A stretch of DNA of 64,000 bases from Anniella stebbinsi (Eukaryota > Chordata > Lepidosauria > Squamata > Anniellidae). Shown here piece after piece: positions 29,999 through 41,619 of this stretch. The notes beneath the pieces were generated by a model. The model was not told the DNA's origin. It saw only the letters and a program-made list of their open reading frames with translations, and ran no database searches. Position 1 is the stretch's first letter, and every line of letters begins with the position of its first letter. Position numbers and translations under genes: made by a program. The stretch spans positions 11,254,001 to 11,318,000 of the forward strand of contig JARDYH010000005.1 in the NCBI GenBank assembly GCA_029215795.1, given 5' to 3'.

Positions 29999-30445
29999 AT
30001 ACAACAGCAAGAACACACAAGCTTCCTTGATCCCTGACAAAGGTATGGAAAGAACTTACTTTCAAAGGGCCTAACCTCTTCTCCATCTCCCGGAAAGAGA
30101 TCACAGGGCAGCCACGGGATCGAGTAATTATCCCTCCCCGCCACCCGGATTGTACATTTCCAGATGGGGATCGCATGTTTCAATACCTCCACCCACCCAG
30201 GAATGTCAGAGAGAAGGGTTCATTCCAGGCTTCTTGGTTAAATGCTTTTGCAATGGCTTTTTCTCCCGCAAAGGAACGTTCAGACGTGAACCCCCCCCCC
30301 CACTTCCCCGTAAAGCTTTACCCCTCCATTCTGCTAATTGTATACAACTAGACTTGACAAACCGCCCCAATCATAGATACAACCACCACTCCCGCCCGTA
30401 TATGGTCATGACCGTGTCACCCCCTCCGCCACCGATCCCTCTTAC

Positions 30446-30690
30446 CCGGTGAAGAAGTTCCACTTCCAGGGCAGAGGCAGCTGTTGCAAACACACGCGGC
30501 TTCCCGAGAGTGACACATGGGCTCGGTGCGCGTGCCCGGAGGGGGAGGGGCTACGTGCGCGCGCGCGCGCCCTTCCCACAACGTACGGCTCTCGCCTGTC
30601 TTCTCTTCGCGCCTCCCTTTGTTGCTGGGTGTTGCACGGATGTGGGTTTGGTTTTCCCGGGATCCGAAACAAAGCAAACGGGGAGGAAGA
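30446..30690 (-). promoter_or_regulatory. GNL3L: CpG-rich probable promoter and noncoding exon of GNL3L
   Basis: This is one of the few CpG-dense stretches of the window not belonging to a repeat. It contains a GTGCGCGCGCGCGCGC run and a GGGGGAGGGGC GC-box-like motif. A good donor on the - strand (CACCGG|GTAAGAG, exon end 30446) suggests a first noncoding exon ending here. It lies about 820 bp upstream of the GNL3L start codon. The exact transcription start is unknown. Confidence 0.55.
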
Positions 30691-30837
30691 AAGGAGAAAG
30701 CCAGGAGGGAACATTTGCAGGGGGAGACAATTAGAGATTTTGACCGACGTACTTGTGTGTGCAATTGTACGGTATTAGAAATAATCTAGTTTTCAAATGT
30801 GTAAAGCACTACTAGGGCTTCGCCCAATCTGCAGGCG

Positions 30838-30860
30838 ATATATATATATATATATATATA
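30838..30860. repeat. AT microsatellite
   Basis: Uninterrupted TA run upstream of GNL3L. Confidence 0.9.
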
Positions 30861-30911
30861 CGCACAAGGGAAACGGGTTGGTTTGCAAAACTGCATGCAG
30901 GCGAGAGTCTA

Positions 30912-31230
30912 GGGTGACCAGATAAAATCCAGGTCAGAGCTCATGAAACTTTAACAGTTGTAGAGAAAAGGTAATTTCAGCCAGGGTCATTTGTATGCAA
31001 TTATTTCCTGGTGAAATTCCCTCTTCATCACAACAATTAAAGTTGCAGGGGCCCTGCCTTCTTTTGTATATGGTCACTCTAGTATAGTGCCTGCACCTTT
31101 AACTGTTGTGATGAAGAGGGAATATCACCAGGAACTAATGGCATACAAATGACACTGGCTGAAATTCCCTTTTCTCTACAACTGTGAAAGTTACATGAGT
31201 TCTGACCTGGATTTTTTTATCTGGTCAGCC
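30912..31230 (+). mobile_element. Palindromic MITE family A, copy 3 (alternative termini)
   Basis: 319 bp, TA on both sides. The interior is the same as other copies, but the termini read GGGTGACCAGATAAAATCCA and the reverse complement, replacing the CATATGAAAAGGAGGACAG segment. The centre (TATGGTCACTCTAGTATAG) is in plus orientation. Confidence 0.8.
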
Positions 31231-32302
31231 TAGGCCAGAGATTTGTGGGGGGGTTTTAACCCGGCATTCAGACATGGTGGTACTTGGAATGCAGAAATAA
31301 TTCTTCCCAAGGTAGTAACCAGCCCACATTGCAAATCTGCAGTAATGAAAGCAAATCTGTAAAACGTGCGGTTTTAATTGCCTGGAGGAAAAGATTTATT
31401 TATTTTAAATAGGACTGGCAGTCTGCAAGCAAGAATGGATCGCAGAACTGCATGTATAAAAAGCTTTCTGTCTGTATGGGACTAGCCACAGTGCTTGTTC
31501 TATGGGATGGGGAAGCAACATAAAATAGTTGTAGAAAATTAATTTTGTTCCCCAGCAAGCAAAAGATTGTATTAATGATCACAGAATACAAGGAAAGGGG
31601 GACATGAGAGATTTTCTGCATACTGCAGAAGTCCTGGAAGTGGGAAACAGAGCCACAGCTCAACCACTGTAAATCTCAATATATTATGCCCCAAGATCTT
31701 TTCTGATTTGAATAAAGATAATCCATATATTATCCAGGCCTGTCCTCTTCTGCAGTCAGCTACATGAACCAAAGGCAAAGGTGCCAAAAAGTAGGGGGCA
31801 GTTCTTTTAGTTTGCAGGCCTTTTAAAGACAAAATTGTAAACTTTTTAAATTATTTGTTTGTTTAAAAAAATGGGCAGGGAAAATTTAGGGGGGCAGACC
31901 CCCCCTTAGCCCACCCCTGGCTACGGGCCTGTAGATACTTCTGTAAGGACAGTTGAGGAAATTCGTGCGTTGTTTCTGTACTGTACACACGGAAGTTTGC
32001 TAACTCTTTTTGGCAGTCATCCTGTGCCTTAAGTACAGTAAGTAATGTGTCACTAACCCTTTAGAGTACTTTAAGAATTCAGACAAGGCTTTCATTGTGC
32101 AATCGCCTTGCCTCATTCATGGATTTTTACAGGAGGTCCAGACATTGCTGTTCTCCCATTTGCAACCCTCCTGTGTTTTCCCACTATTTATTCCATCTTT
32201 TTTTCTTACCAGAAAAAAAGTCTGTTAAGAAACAAAGGAAGAATGGCTGCATAACGCCTTTTGAGAGTTAGCAATAGGAGCCCTCCATCTACAAGAAACT
32301 TA

Positions 32303-32396
32303 TGCATGTTTAGACAGAAAAAAGTCCTACAATTCCTAGCATGCCCCTGCCAGCTATGCAAGCTTTTCTTCTGTCTAAACATACATAGGATTGCAT
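32303..32396. mobile_element. Family F palindrome relative
   Basis: Arms CATGTTTAGACAGAAAAAAG and TCTTCTGTCTAAACATAC with an AATTCCTAGCATGCCC core. Homologous to 23993-24124 but more diverged. Confidence 0.55.
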
Positions 32397-32437
32397 GTAT
32401 TGATCAACAAGCATGTGGATAGCGCTGATCCAGTAGA

Positions 32438-32757
32438 TCAGGGGTGTTGAACCTCCTGCCTGGGGACCAAATCTGGCCCACCTAGAGTCCTAATCCAGCC
32501 CTCCGGGGATTCCCAGATGGCCGCACACCCTTCCCCACATCACCAGGTGGTTCCCACTTCCTACCCCAGCCCAATCACCTATCATTTGGTGGTTTCCTGG
32601 CTTTTGTGCCATTCTAAAAGGCTGGAATGCCTCTCCTAAGGCACAGTTACTGGCAGTAAGCATTTTAAGCTAAATTATACTGGTATTTTGGGCCCAACCC
32701 CCAAGAGCTTCTCTGAAATTGCATTCTTCCCTCAGGCTGAAAGAAATTCCACACCTC
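32438..32757 (-). mobile_element. hAT-like family C copy 6, inside CR1
   Basis: Starts CAGGGGTGTTGAACCTCCTG and ends GAAATTCCACACCTCTG, with family C internal blocks in reverse (AGGCTGGAATGCCTCTCCTA and AGCATTTTAAGCTAAATTAT). The flanks CAGTAGAT and TGGTAGAC match at 5 of 8 positions, an eroded candidate duplication. Confidence 0.6.
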
Positions 32758-32918
32758 TGTGGTAGACACTGTTTACTTGGACTTCTCAAAGGGTTTTGAC
32801 AAAGTCCTTCACTAAAGGCTCCTGAGTCAATTTAACAGTTGTGGACTGGTAACTGGCTAAAGAGCAAAAAGCAGAGAGTGAGAATAAGTGGTACATTCTT
32901 GCAGTGGAGTGATGTAAA

Positions 32919-33656
32919 CCGGGGTCCCCAACATGATGCTTGCAGGCACTTCCAATGGCATCTGAGAAAGGGATCCCCAATGTGGTGCTGGCTGGCACCC
33001 GAAAACATTTATTTGATTTTTGGAGGTGTTCCCTTTTTTAATATATGTACATGGGTTTATATGAAATGCATACAACATTCTAGCAATTCAACAAATGTGG
33101 ACCAGATATCCAAATAAGTATCCGTTTGAAGGTGGCATCTATATGCCACCCATACAAATATTGAAAGTGCTGTAAGGTCCTCAATCCATTGCATAAGAGG
33201 TGAGTGCTCAGCCTTAGAATTTTGTCAGATCAGGGTTTTAGCTATCAATTGGGTGTAGAACATCCATTTACACTCACCATTTGTTAATTTCCATGAAGCA
33301 AATAAATAATGTGTGTAGATCAGTGAATATTAAAAACTGTTCCAGTACAAAATTTATATTTGTAATAGCACTCTCACCCCCAAAGAAGCAACTACTGGAC
33401 ATTTCCAAAACATATGTTTAGAAGAAGAATTCTCCAGCATTTACCCAAATTAGACAATCCCTTATTAAAGAGACATGGTGGTGTCCAATACACACAAAAC
33501 AACAGTTTTTGCTGAATAAGGCACAGGGTAAGGTCCATAGTAGCAACAGGGAGGTGCCAAAGTGGCAATCCACTGATTAGGCATTTTGTGGTGGTGCTCA
33601 TATCAGTTTCTTAAATTCCCATATGTGCCCATGGGTCCATAAAGTTGGGGACCTTT
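32919..33656. mobile_element. 738-bp hAT-like element with perfect 8-bp duplication
   Basis: Flanked by GATGTAAA at 32911-32918 and 33657-33664. Inner ends GGGGTCCCCAAC and GTTGGGGACC are inverted repeats of the hAT/Charlie kind. Removing it rejoins the CR1 sequence. The 69-residue frames inside have no recognisable transposase domain. Confidence 0.8.
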
Positions 33657-35754
33657 GATGTAAATAGTGGGTTCTCTCAAGGATCTATATTGGGACTGGT
33701 GCTTTTTAACTTGTTCATAAGTGATCTGGAGTTAAGTGAGCAGTGAAGAGGTCAAGTTTGTTGATAACACCAAATTTATTCAGAGAAGTCAAAAAATAAA
33801 GGGGGAGAGTTGCCAAGAGCTCCAAAAGGATCTTTCCAGGGTGCGGGAATGGGCATCAAAACGGCAAGTGCAGTTAATGATGCACATGGGGCAATCTCTC
33901 CCATTTTATCTATACATTGATGGAGTTTGAGCTGGCAGTGATGAGCAGGAAAGGGCTCCATTAAAGGCATAGCAAAGAACCCTTGGCAGAGAGAAAATGT
34001 TGGCAACCCTATTTACATAATCATATGCCCCAGTTTTATTTAAGGGTTTGATGGATCATCCAAGTTCATTGAAATCATGCTGAAGTATCTCAAATTCTCT
34101 TCAGTAGTACTTTTTCCTTCTCAATCGTCCCTTTTAACTGTTTTCAGAGAGAAGTGCCCTGTGAGAAGAATCAGCCCAAGAGATGCAAGACTAGTTATGT
34201 ACAGCTCTGGACTTCTGTCTGCTGACTGAAAGTTGCCAGATGCAGTGCAGATAGGAGAGCTTCTACCCTACAAGAGCCTTGCACTGCTTGAAATATGCCC
34301 ACCCCCAAATTATCTGCAGCCAGCGAAGACGTGGGAGAGAGTATGCGATCTTGCTTGTCATGTTGGTCATCTGTTGTGGGGTGGGGGAAGACAAAGGACT
34401 CGATGATTGGTGCAAAGAGGGTGTAATTAAAGCATTCGATTAGTTGGTGATACCATCCCTCACCAATGACAGGGTGCCATTGAGCCTTACCTGAGGGTCC
34501 CCCAAACCTTGGGAGTTGGCCCTGACTTTCATGTGCAATTCAGAAACAGTTAACTGGACTTTTTCCCAGTGAAATCTAGCGGATTTGAGCTTACATAACA
34601 GTGTGCTGGATTCCTGAGCTTGTATCCGTGTGTAAAAATTACTCCGGGAACAGAACTTAGTTTCCATTCAACAAGATTTCAAAATCCGGATCTGTAATCT
34701 TGCCCGCTGAAAGGGCCTGAGTGTAAGTGCTGTACCATTTGGAATCCAAAACTGTCTATGTAAGGATATGACTCAGAATAATTTGAGGGGGGGAAATAGA
34801 ACGCGAAAGAATAATCAGTCTGCCAATTGAAAGGCTCAGATTAACTGCCAAAAGTGCATTTATGTGTAGGCTTATAAATGGGAATAACTGAAAGGAGAAT
34901 AAAGGGGTCTTTGCAAGACCACAAAATTGGTGCATTACAGCTTTCTTTGCTCTGGGTTACACAGAGAGATGCCAGATGCGGCTCTTTTTAATGGCTGCCG
35001 TCCCATGTTATTCCAACACATCACAGCCTTGTAGACCAAAATGGGAGCCCTTCAAAATGTTGCCATTCCAAGAATTCTACCAGACTGCTTCAATTACATT
35101 TTTTTAAAGTGCTATTGTATATCTCACATGTATGTTAATCACAAACATGAAAGTAAGTGTCTCATGCTAGATTACTTCCTTGGTCAAAAAGTGTATACTC
35201 ATTGCTCCTTATATATTAGTAACATGGGATGCCTGCATGAAGATACCCTGAGGGCCTAAATAGGATGCTAGAGACCCTCTGGCCTAGCAGAAATATAGCA
35301 GGGATCCTCCAGCTCTTTCCTGCACTCCAAAATCTGGCCACATGCAAATGTCCGCTGTATGGCCCTGGAGTATCCCCAGCCTGGGCGCATGGAGGAGGTG
35401 GGAACTGTTATTTAGTGGTTAGTCAGGTGGCCGCTAATGAATCACCACAAAAGAGGAAACACACCAACAAAACAGAAGACAAAAGAGGACAGTGGTTTGC
35501 ATAGCATTTGTATATATGTATAGATGCACATTTAGAAATCGTTATAGTTTAGATAGAAATTCAGTACATCTCTCCATGGTGGGGAAGACTGTGGCCTGTG
35601 TCTGTGTCAATCTGCTGCCTAGGCACTAACAGTTAATGGGCAACAGTTCTGATAGTTCATTATCTTTAATCTGGAATTGGACAGGACAGCCTTTCAGGGT
35701 TGTCCTCTGTAAAAGAAGATAGATGGCCACCTTAGGACCACATAGATCTAAACT

Positions 35755-35905
35755 TAAAAAGTCTTGCTCAGCCATGAAGCTCAGTGGGTGACCTTGGGCT
35801 AGTCAACATTTCTCAGCCTAACCTACGTCACAGGGTTGTGATGATAAAATATGCACATATGCTGCTTTATGCTCCTTGGAGGAGGGGCAGAATAAAAATG
35901 TGTTG
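35755..35905 (+). mobile_element. MIR-like SINE
   Basis: CATGAAGCTCAGTGGGTGAC, CTTGGGCTAGTCAACATTTC, CAGCCTAACCTACGTCACAG, GGTTGTGATGATAAAAT and a 3' end GCTCCTTGGAGGAGGGGCAG with AATAAAAATG. Confidence 0.8.
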
Positions 35906-36352
35906 AGCAGAAAACACTGGGCAGAAAAATTCTTGGTCATCTTGCCTACTGGTTCCCTGCACAAGGTCTGTCATTTTGCCACCAAGAAGATTGTGAAAGA
36001 CTGCGGGCGAGGGGGGTGGATTTGGCTCCCAGGAACTGTTTAAAATTTCTATCTGAAACCCAAGGAATTGGAACCCAGGAATTCTGATTCCTCCCTCTCC
36101 TCCCTCCACATCCACAGTGCTGTAACCATTCAACAAGCTGCCTTAACGGACTATCGGAAACCTATGCCATCTGTGCAGATCGACGGCTCCATAATGTATA
36201 CAACCAGTGTTCCTGGCGTGGGGACAAATGCTATAAGCAGGATGCGAGGGGCTAGTTACACAAGTGACTATTGAACTAGGACAGGCCACAAGCCTGGCAG
36301 CTGGAGCCAAAGCATTTTGCATGATGTCAGTCTCTCCTGCCAAGAATGCCCG

Positions 36353-36370
36353 TGTGTGTGTGTGTGTGTG
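36353..36370. repeat. TG microsatellite
   Basis: Short uninterrupted GT run. Confidence 0.85.
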
Positions 36371-36476
36371 CCCAATTGGGAGCGCACTTAACCATTTATT
36401 GCTGGGTTTGTGGGATGCACTTTTCCCAGTGCGCAGGAATTCCTATGCTATCCCAATGTTAAGAACCCAGCACTGT

Positions 36477-36586
36477 GAGCCTATCTACACTACTGCTTTA
36501 AAATGGTTTATAAACCGGTTAATAACTGTTATTAACCGGTTTAAAACGGTTATAAACCGTTTTAAAGTAGTAGTGTACATGGGCTC
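36477..36586. mobile_element. Palindromic MITE family B, copy 2
   Basis: 110 bp. Starts GAGCCTATCTACACTACTGC and ends in GGGCTC. ACTGT flanks both sides (36472-36476 and 36587-36591), a plausible 5-bp duplication (6 bp CACTGT if one terminal base is shared). Confidence 0.8.
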
Positions 36587-36662
36587 ACTGTCTCTGAGGC
36601 TGAAGTAGCCTTTCCATGGGAATCCATCGCCTTGTGCTCTTCTGAGTTCAGTCTGCTTCTAA

Positions 36663-36988
36663 GGCCCCCTCTACAAGATTTCGGTTTGATGCCAGGTTGC
36701 CCAATTATGCACATATACGGATAAGTGCATTTACTCCTAATACCTATTCACGAGAGGCAGTGAAACGCATTACGGGCTATATGAAATGCGCTTTAAAGTT
36801 GTTTACATGGCCATAAGGGGCTTTAACTCCTGCGGCAAATTAAAACTCGCTATTTAACGTGCATTCAAAAATGCGAATAATCAGAGATAAAAAGCACCTC
36901 GATCCCCGATTTGCGCTCTGCTCTTGTAGAGGCAAAATTTGTAATGCGTCTTGAAAGAGCTTTAAATTGCTCTTGTAGAGGCAGACTA
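36663..36988 (+). mobile_element. CpG-rich element family D, decayed copy 1
   Basis: Starts GGCCCCCTCTACAAGATTTC. Collinear with the 355-bp copies (CGCTATTTAACGTGCATTCA, GCGCTCTGCTCTTGTAGAGG), but many CpGs have become TpG/CpA. The right boundary is approximate. Confidence 0.65.
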
Positions 36989-37678
36989 AGTGTGTGTGTG
37001 GAAAGGGAAACACAATTTTGTGTGTGGTTAGCACAGAGACAAGCATCTGTTTATCACTGGAAGGCAGAACACATAAAAGCCAGAGGTTTACATCCTGCAA
37101 TTGAGCACAATTAACCTATATTCTCCAATATTCACAATCTGAAATGATGCCATCACATTTCCAGATCTGTCTTTGCAACGTTGAAGGTTAGAGACAGTTT
37201 GTTTTCTATTCTTTTTAATGGAAGACAGTATTCTCAGCGTCTCAGAAATAATTGCAGACAATTTGGGGCAAAAGTCCAGAGCCTCCAAATGACCACACTG
37301 AGGGCATCAGGATAGCAGAAGCAACTTCAATTTTATTCCTGTAGTTGTGCTGAGGCTATGGTTGTCGTGAACTTCAAAAGCTCAGAGCATATTTTTTTAA
37401 AAAATCAGAGTTGGCAAACATTTTTGACACATCGGGAGGAATGTAGAAGCAGTTGTAAAGCATGGGGTTGGGCAGAAGAGAAATGTTAGTTGTGTGCTTC
37501 ACAACTGATATACTGCTTCACATGTGGCCATCTAAAGGGAGCCTGATAAGACCGTTAAATCCAAGCTGTACCACTGAACATAAGTGTACACTGGGCTGTG
37601 TATTGACCAACCTCAGGATAGGATGTATCATAGGGGGAAATGCATTTATAATCTGCACTTTCCCCAAAGGTAGACAAT

Positions 37679-37904
37679 GGCTCAATTCGGATGACACAAT
37701 AAGCAACTGGGGTGGGGGAAACAATTGTCAGTTGTTTTGATTATTGTGTCATCTGAATGCTGCCATAGTCAACTCAACGCTGATCCTAATCCACACCACA
37801 GTTGATTATTTATTACCATGTTATGTGGGGAGTACCCCCTAGATGAACAACTGTAAAGTTTATTATTACCCCACCATTGACTATCGTGTCGTCCGAATTG
37901 AGCC
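37679..37904. mobile_element. Family E-like element (226 bp)
   Basis: Ends GGCTCAATTCGGATGACACA and TGTCGTCCGAATTGAGCC are inverted. Inner blocks (GATCCTAATCCACACCAC, TGTGGGGAGTACCCCCTAGA, TTACCCCACCATTGACTATC) are shared with 43207-43629. A secondary short palindrome (CAATAAGCAACTGG and CAGTTGTTTTGATTATTG) sits at its left end. Confidence 0.6.
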
Positions 37905-38180
37905 ACTGTTATTTTAACAATCGTTCAGAGAAGCCAGTTCTCCTGTTGCTTGGTCCTGCTTTGCGTCCAGTTCAGTACAGTCTCCTGTCTTGTAGAGAGC
38001 AAGGACAAACCAACAGCCCATTGTGAACGGGGGGATAGAGACCCTGCAGGGACAGGAAGGAGAGCAATGCTTGACCAAATAGAAATATAATAGTCGGGTT
38101 TGAGTTTGATCAAACCCTGGATCCAGGAACTCAGAGTATGTATGTGGCATGGGAGGAGTGGATGGGCAGGAGTCATCTTA

Positions 38181-38275
38181 GAGCCTATCTACACTACTGC
38201 TTTAAAATGGTTTATAACAAGTAACCGGTTTAAAACTGTTATAAACCATTTTAAAGCAGTAGTGTAGATAGGCTC
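38181..38275. mobile_element. Palindromic MITE family B, copy 3
   Basis: 95 bp. Starts GAGCCTATCTACACTACTGC and ends GTAGATAGGCTC. It has a shortened centre (a deletion of about 15-20 bp around the AACCGGTT core relative to copies 1 and 2). No clear target duplication. Confidence 0.75.
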
Positions 38276-38556
38276 ACAGTCTCTCCCCTTTGCTAAAATC
38301 TGGGATGCTTACAAATGGAGGGCTCCTAGTACTAACCATCAGAAGACATTGTGTAGCTATTCCATTTTATCTTCTTTAATGTCTTATTTTTCTGGTAAGA
38401 AAAAAGATGGAAGATGCAATGGAAAAATATGGGAGGGTTACAAATTGAAGATGGCATTTGGACTCTAGTAAATTCTCTGAATGAAGCAGTGTGATTGCAC
38501 AATAAAAGATTCATCTGGAAGCACAGTGTGCTGCTTCCAGATGAGGCATTTATTTA

Positions 38557-38849
38557 GGCTGACCATATGAAAAGGAGGACAGGGCTCATGTAACTTTAAC
38601 CGTTGTAGAGAAAAGGGAATTTCAGCCAGTGTCATTTGTATGCAATTAGTTCCTGGTGATATTCCCTCTTCATCACAACAGTTAAAGTTGCAGGGGCCCT
38701 GCCTTGTATATGGTCACTCTAGTATAGTGCCTGCACCTTTAACTGTTAACCAGGAACTAATTGCATACAAATGGCTCTGGCTGAAATTCCTTTTTCTCTA
38801 CAACGGTTAAAGTTACATGAGCCCTGTCCTCCTTTTCATGTGGTCAGCC
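38557..38849 (+). mobile_element. Palindromic MITE family A, copy 4
   Basis: 293 bp with TA on both sides. It has a deletion in the centre (GCCTTGTATATGGTCACTC lacks the TTCTTT part) and in the right arm (AACTGTTAACCAGGAAC lacks the GTGATGAAGAGGGAATTTC segment). Plus orientation. Confidence 0.8.
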
Positions 38850-39235
38850 TACATTTATTGAGAAATCGCTGTGGCTCATTCACTCCCATTTTACAGAGCT
38901 TCCACACAATGCTCCCCTGTTTCCCTACCGCAGAAAGTTTACTTTTTTGGAGAAGGAAGGAAGAGAAACGCCATCTCCACAGGAGATGTTTTAGCGCCAC
39001 TCTTCTTTCTTTTTAAGGGGTTTGGTTTTGATATGGGCAGTGACCGATTGGGCAGGTAAACTTACCATAGTTCAGTACACATTCAGTACAACGTTTGCGT
39101 TAGGTGCCATTTTCATCGCCTGTTTATTTTATTTTGAATTAATCTTTTAAGTAACGGTAAGATACTTTCCCAGCGATTTTTAATAAATGAACATAATAAT
39201 GAAATTAATTAATGTTATATTACTATACACCTAAA

Positions 39236-39430
39236 AGGCAAAAGGGGCAGGGTCAAAATAAGAAAAATACCAGCATATTTTAGTATAGAGCTCTTATTTC
39301 CAGTAACTAAGATGTAGGAGAGGCATTGCAATCTTTTAGAATAGGGGGGAAAGTTTGAAATCCGCCAAACGATTAGAGTCAGGGAAAAGGGAACCCCACA
39401 GGGCTAGATTTGGTCTGCTGGTCTGAGGAC
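39236..39430 (+). mobile_element. hAT-like family C copy 7, partial
   Basis: GGCAAAAGGGGCAGGGTCAA, CATATTTTAGTATAGAGCTC and GCATTGCAATCTTTTAGAAT, ending near TGGTCTGAGGAC. The left end is missing. Confidence 0.45.
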
Positions 39431-39452
39431 ACACACACCACACACACACACA
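39429..39452. repeat. CA microsatellite
   Basis: Interrupted AC run between family C copy 7 and family A copy 5. Confidence 0.85.
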
Positions 39453-39476
39453 CTTTCTCATTCATAAGGTGACCAT

Positions 39477-39551
39477 ATGAAAAGGAGGACAGGGATCCTG
39501 TATCTTTAACAGTTGTGTGGAAAAAGGAAAGTTCAGCAGGTGTCATTTGTA
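39477..39551 (+). mobile_element. Palindromic MITE family A, truncated copy 5
   Basis: Starts AGGTGACCATATGAAAAGGA and runs through the left arm to GTGTCATTTGTA, where an L2 LINE 3' end begins. Only about 75 bp remain. Confidence 0.7.
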
Positions 39552-40442
39552 TTTATTTATTTATTTATTTACTGCATTTCTATACCGCCCAATAGCCAAA
39601 GCTCTCTGGGCGGTTTACAAAAAATTAAAACCATGAAAACCATACAAAATATAAAACAACGACAGTATAAAAACCTAATTTAAAATACAGTATAAATAAA
39701 AGCACAACCAGGATAAAAACCGAGCAGCCATGCAGAAATTGATAGGGATTTAAAATACAAATTTAAACAGCAAGGTTAAAAATCAAACTGAAGATCTGTT
39801 AAAACACTGCGAAAATAAAAAGGCCTTCACTTGGCATCTGAAGGAGTATAATGTAGGTGCCAGGCGAACCTCTCTGGGGAGCTAATTTCACAGCCGGGGT
39901 GCCACAGCAGAGAAGGCCCTCCTCCTAGTAGCCACCTGCCTCATCTCATTTGGCAGGAGCTCACGGAGAAGGACCCCAGACGATGATCTTAGGGTCCGGG
40001 CAGGTACATATGGGAGGAGGCGTTCCTTCAAATAACCTGGCTCCAAGCCATTTAGGGCTTTGAATGTTAATACCAGCACTTTGAATTGGGCCTGGATCTG
40101 GACCGGCAGCAAGTGAAGCTGGAAAAGGGCTGGCGTAATGTGGTCTCATTGGCCAATCCCCGTTAACAGCCTGGCTGCCCTGTTTTGTACCAGTTGAAGC
40201 TTCCAGACTGTTTTCAAAGGCAGCCCCACATTTAACGCATTGCAGTAATCCAGATGAGAGGTTACCAGAGCGTGGATAACTGTAGCTAGGCTATCTCTGC
40301 CAGATAAGGGCGCAGTTGGTATATCAGCCTAGGCTGATCAAAGGTGCTCCTTGCCACTGAGTTCACCTGTGCCTCAAGTGACAGTTCTGGATTCAGGAGC
40401 ACTCCCAAACTATGGACCCGATCCTTTAGGGGGAGTGCAACC
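39552..40442 (-). mobile_element. L2-type LINE, reverse orientation
   Basis: Begins with an ATTT repeat (the LINE tail), then CCGCCCAATAGCCAAAGCTC. It continues into the reverse complement of the ORF end (on the - strand [20 protein letters not shown] and RRAFSAVAP). It extends further 5' than the 28257 copy, to the GGACCCGATCCTTTAGG region. Frameshifted. It abuts family A copy 6 at 40445. Confidence 0.85.
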
Positions 40443-40444
40443 TA

Positions 40445-40760
40445 GTCTGACCATATGAAAAGGAGGACAGGGCTCATGTAACTTTAACAGTTGTAGAGAA
40501 AAGGGAGTTTCAGCCAGTGTCATTTGTATGCAATTAGCTCCTGGTGAAATTCCCTCTTCATCACAACAGTTAAAGTTGCAAGGGCCCTGCCTTCTTTTGT
40601 ATATGGTCACTCTAGTATAATGCCTGCAACTTTAACTGTTGTGATGAAGAGGGAATTTCACCAGGAACTAATTGCATACAAATGACACTGGCTGAAATTC
40701 CCTTTTCTCTATAACTGTTAAAGTTACATGAGCCCTGTCCTCCTTTTCAGATGGTCAGCC
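40445..40760 (+). mobile_element. Palindromic MITE family A, copy 6
   Basis: 316 bp, starting GTCTGACCATATGAAAAGGA with TA on both sides. Plus-orientation centre. Immediately adjacent to the 5'-truncated end of the reversed L2. Confidence 0.8.
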
Positions 40761-41303
40761 TAGATAGGAGCCACAAGGTAGGAGACAAATTTGATCCATT
40801 GGGCACAATCCATTAGGAACAACTCTTGCCTAAACCCCTTTGACATGAGCAGGAGCTGCACAAGAACATAGTAGTTCAATGAGGCTTGTGCAAGAGAAAT
40901 GCATGGTGGACTGTGTCCCTTATTAATTTGTGTGGAGGGGAAGCCGTTTTGATGTTTTGCCTCAGGTACTTAAACATCTTGAGCCAGCCCTATCCACAGC
41001 AGGGTCAGAAGCCATTTCCCCTCCCGGACAGTAACCTTGGCACCATCAGGGAAGGCTTCCCTCAGCTGATTGTAGAATGGATGATGGTATGTAGTGAGAA
41101 GGAAACAGTCTACAGGGCCCAAACAATATGTACATATGTGGGAGAAAGATTGTGTTTCATTTAGGCATATGTGTGAGTGAGGAGAGATAACGTGTATTTC
41201 TGAAATTAAGCAGAGGTGAGAGATAATGGAGATAGTTCTGTATTTGTCTGGTTGTTGGGTATATGAATCCACATCATCAACATATAGCTTGGATGTGATA
41301 GTA

Positions 41304-41619
41304 GGCTGACCATATGAAAAGGAGGACAGGGCTCATGTAACTTTAACAGTTAAAGAGAAAAGGGAATTTCAGCCGGCGTCATTTGTATGCAATTAGTACC
41401 TGGTGAAATCACCTCTTCGTCAAAGCAATTAAAGTTGCATGCACTATACTAGAGTGACCATATACAAAAGAAGGCAGGGCCCCTGCAACTTTAACTTTTG
41501 TAATGAAGAGGGAATTTCATCAGGTACGAATTGCATACAAATGACCCCAGTTGAAATTTCCTTTTCTCTACAACTGTTAAAGTTACATGAGCCCTGTCCT
41601 CCTTTTCATATGGTCAGCC
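41304..41619 (-). mobile_element. Palindromic MITE family A, copy 7
   Basis: 316 bp, TA on both sides. The centre ACTAGAGTGACCATATAC is in minus orientation. Only about 540 bp from copy 6. Confidence 0.8.

Larger units (their letters stand above)
32399..34010 (+). mobile_element. CR1-type LINE fragment interrupted by two hAT-like elements
   Basis: LINE pieces at 32399-32437, about 32758-32910 and 33665-34010 are collinear with the CR1 reverse-transcriptase region at 600-950. Shared segments include GTTTACTTGGACTTCTCAAA, CAAAGTCCTTCACTAAAGGC and TTTAACTTGTTCATAAGTGA. The frame is broken. The inserts are described separately. Confidence 0.75.
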
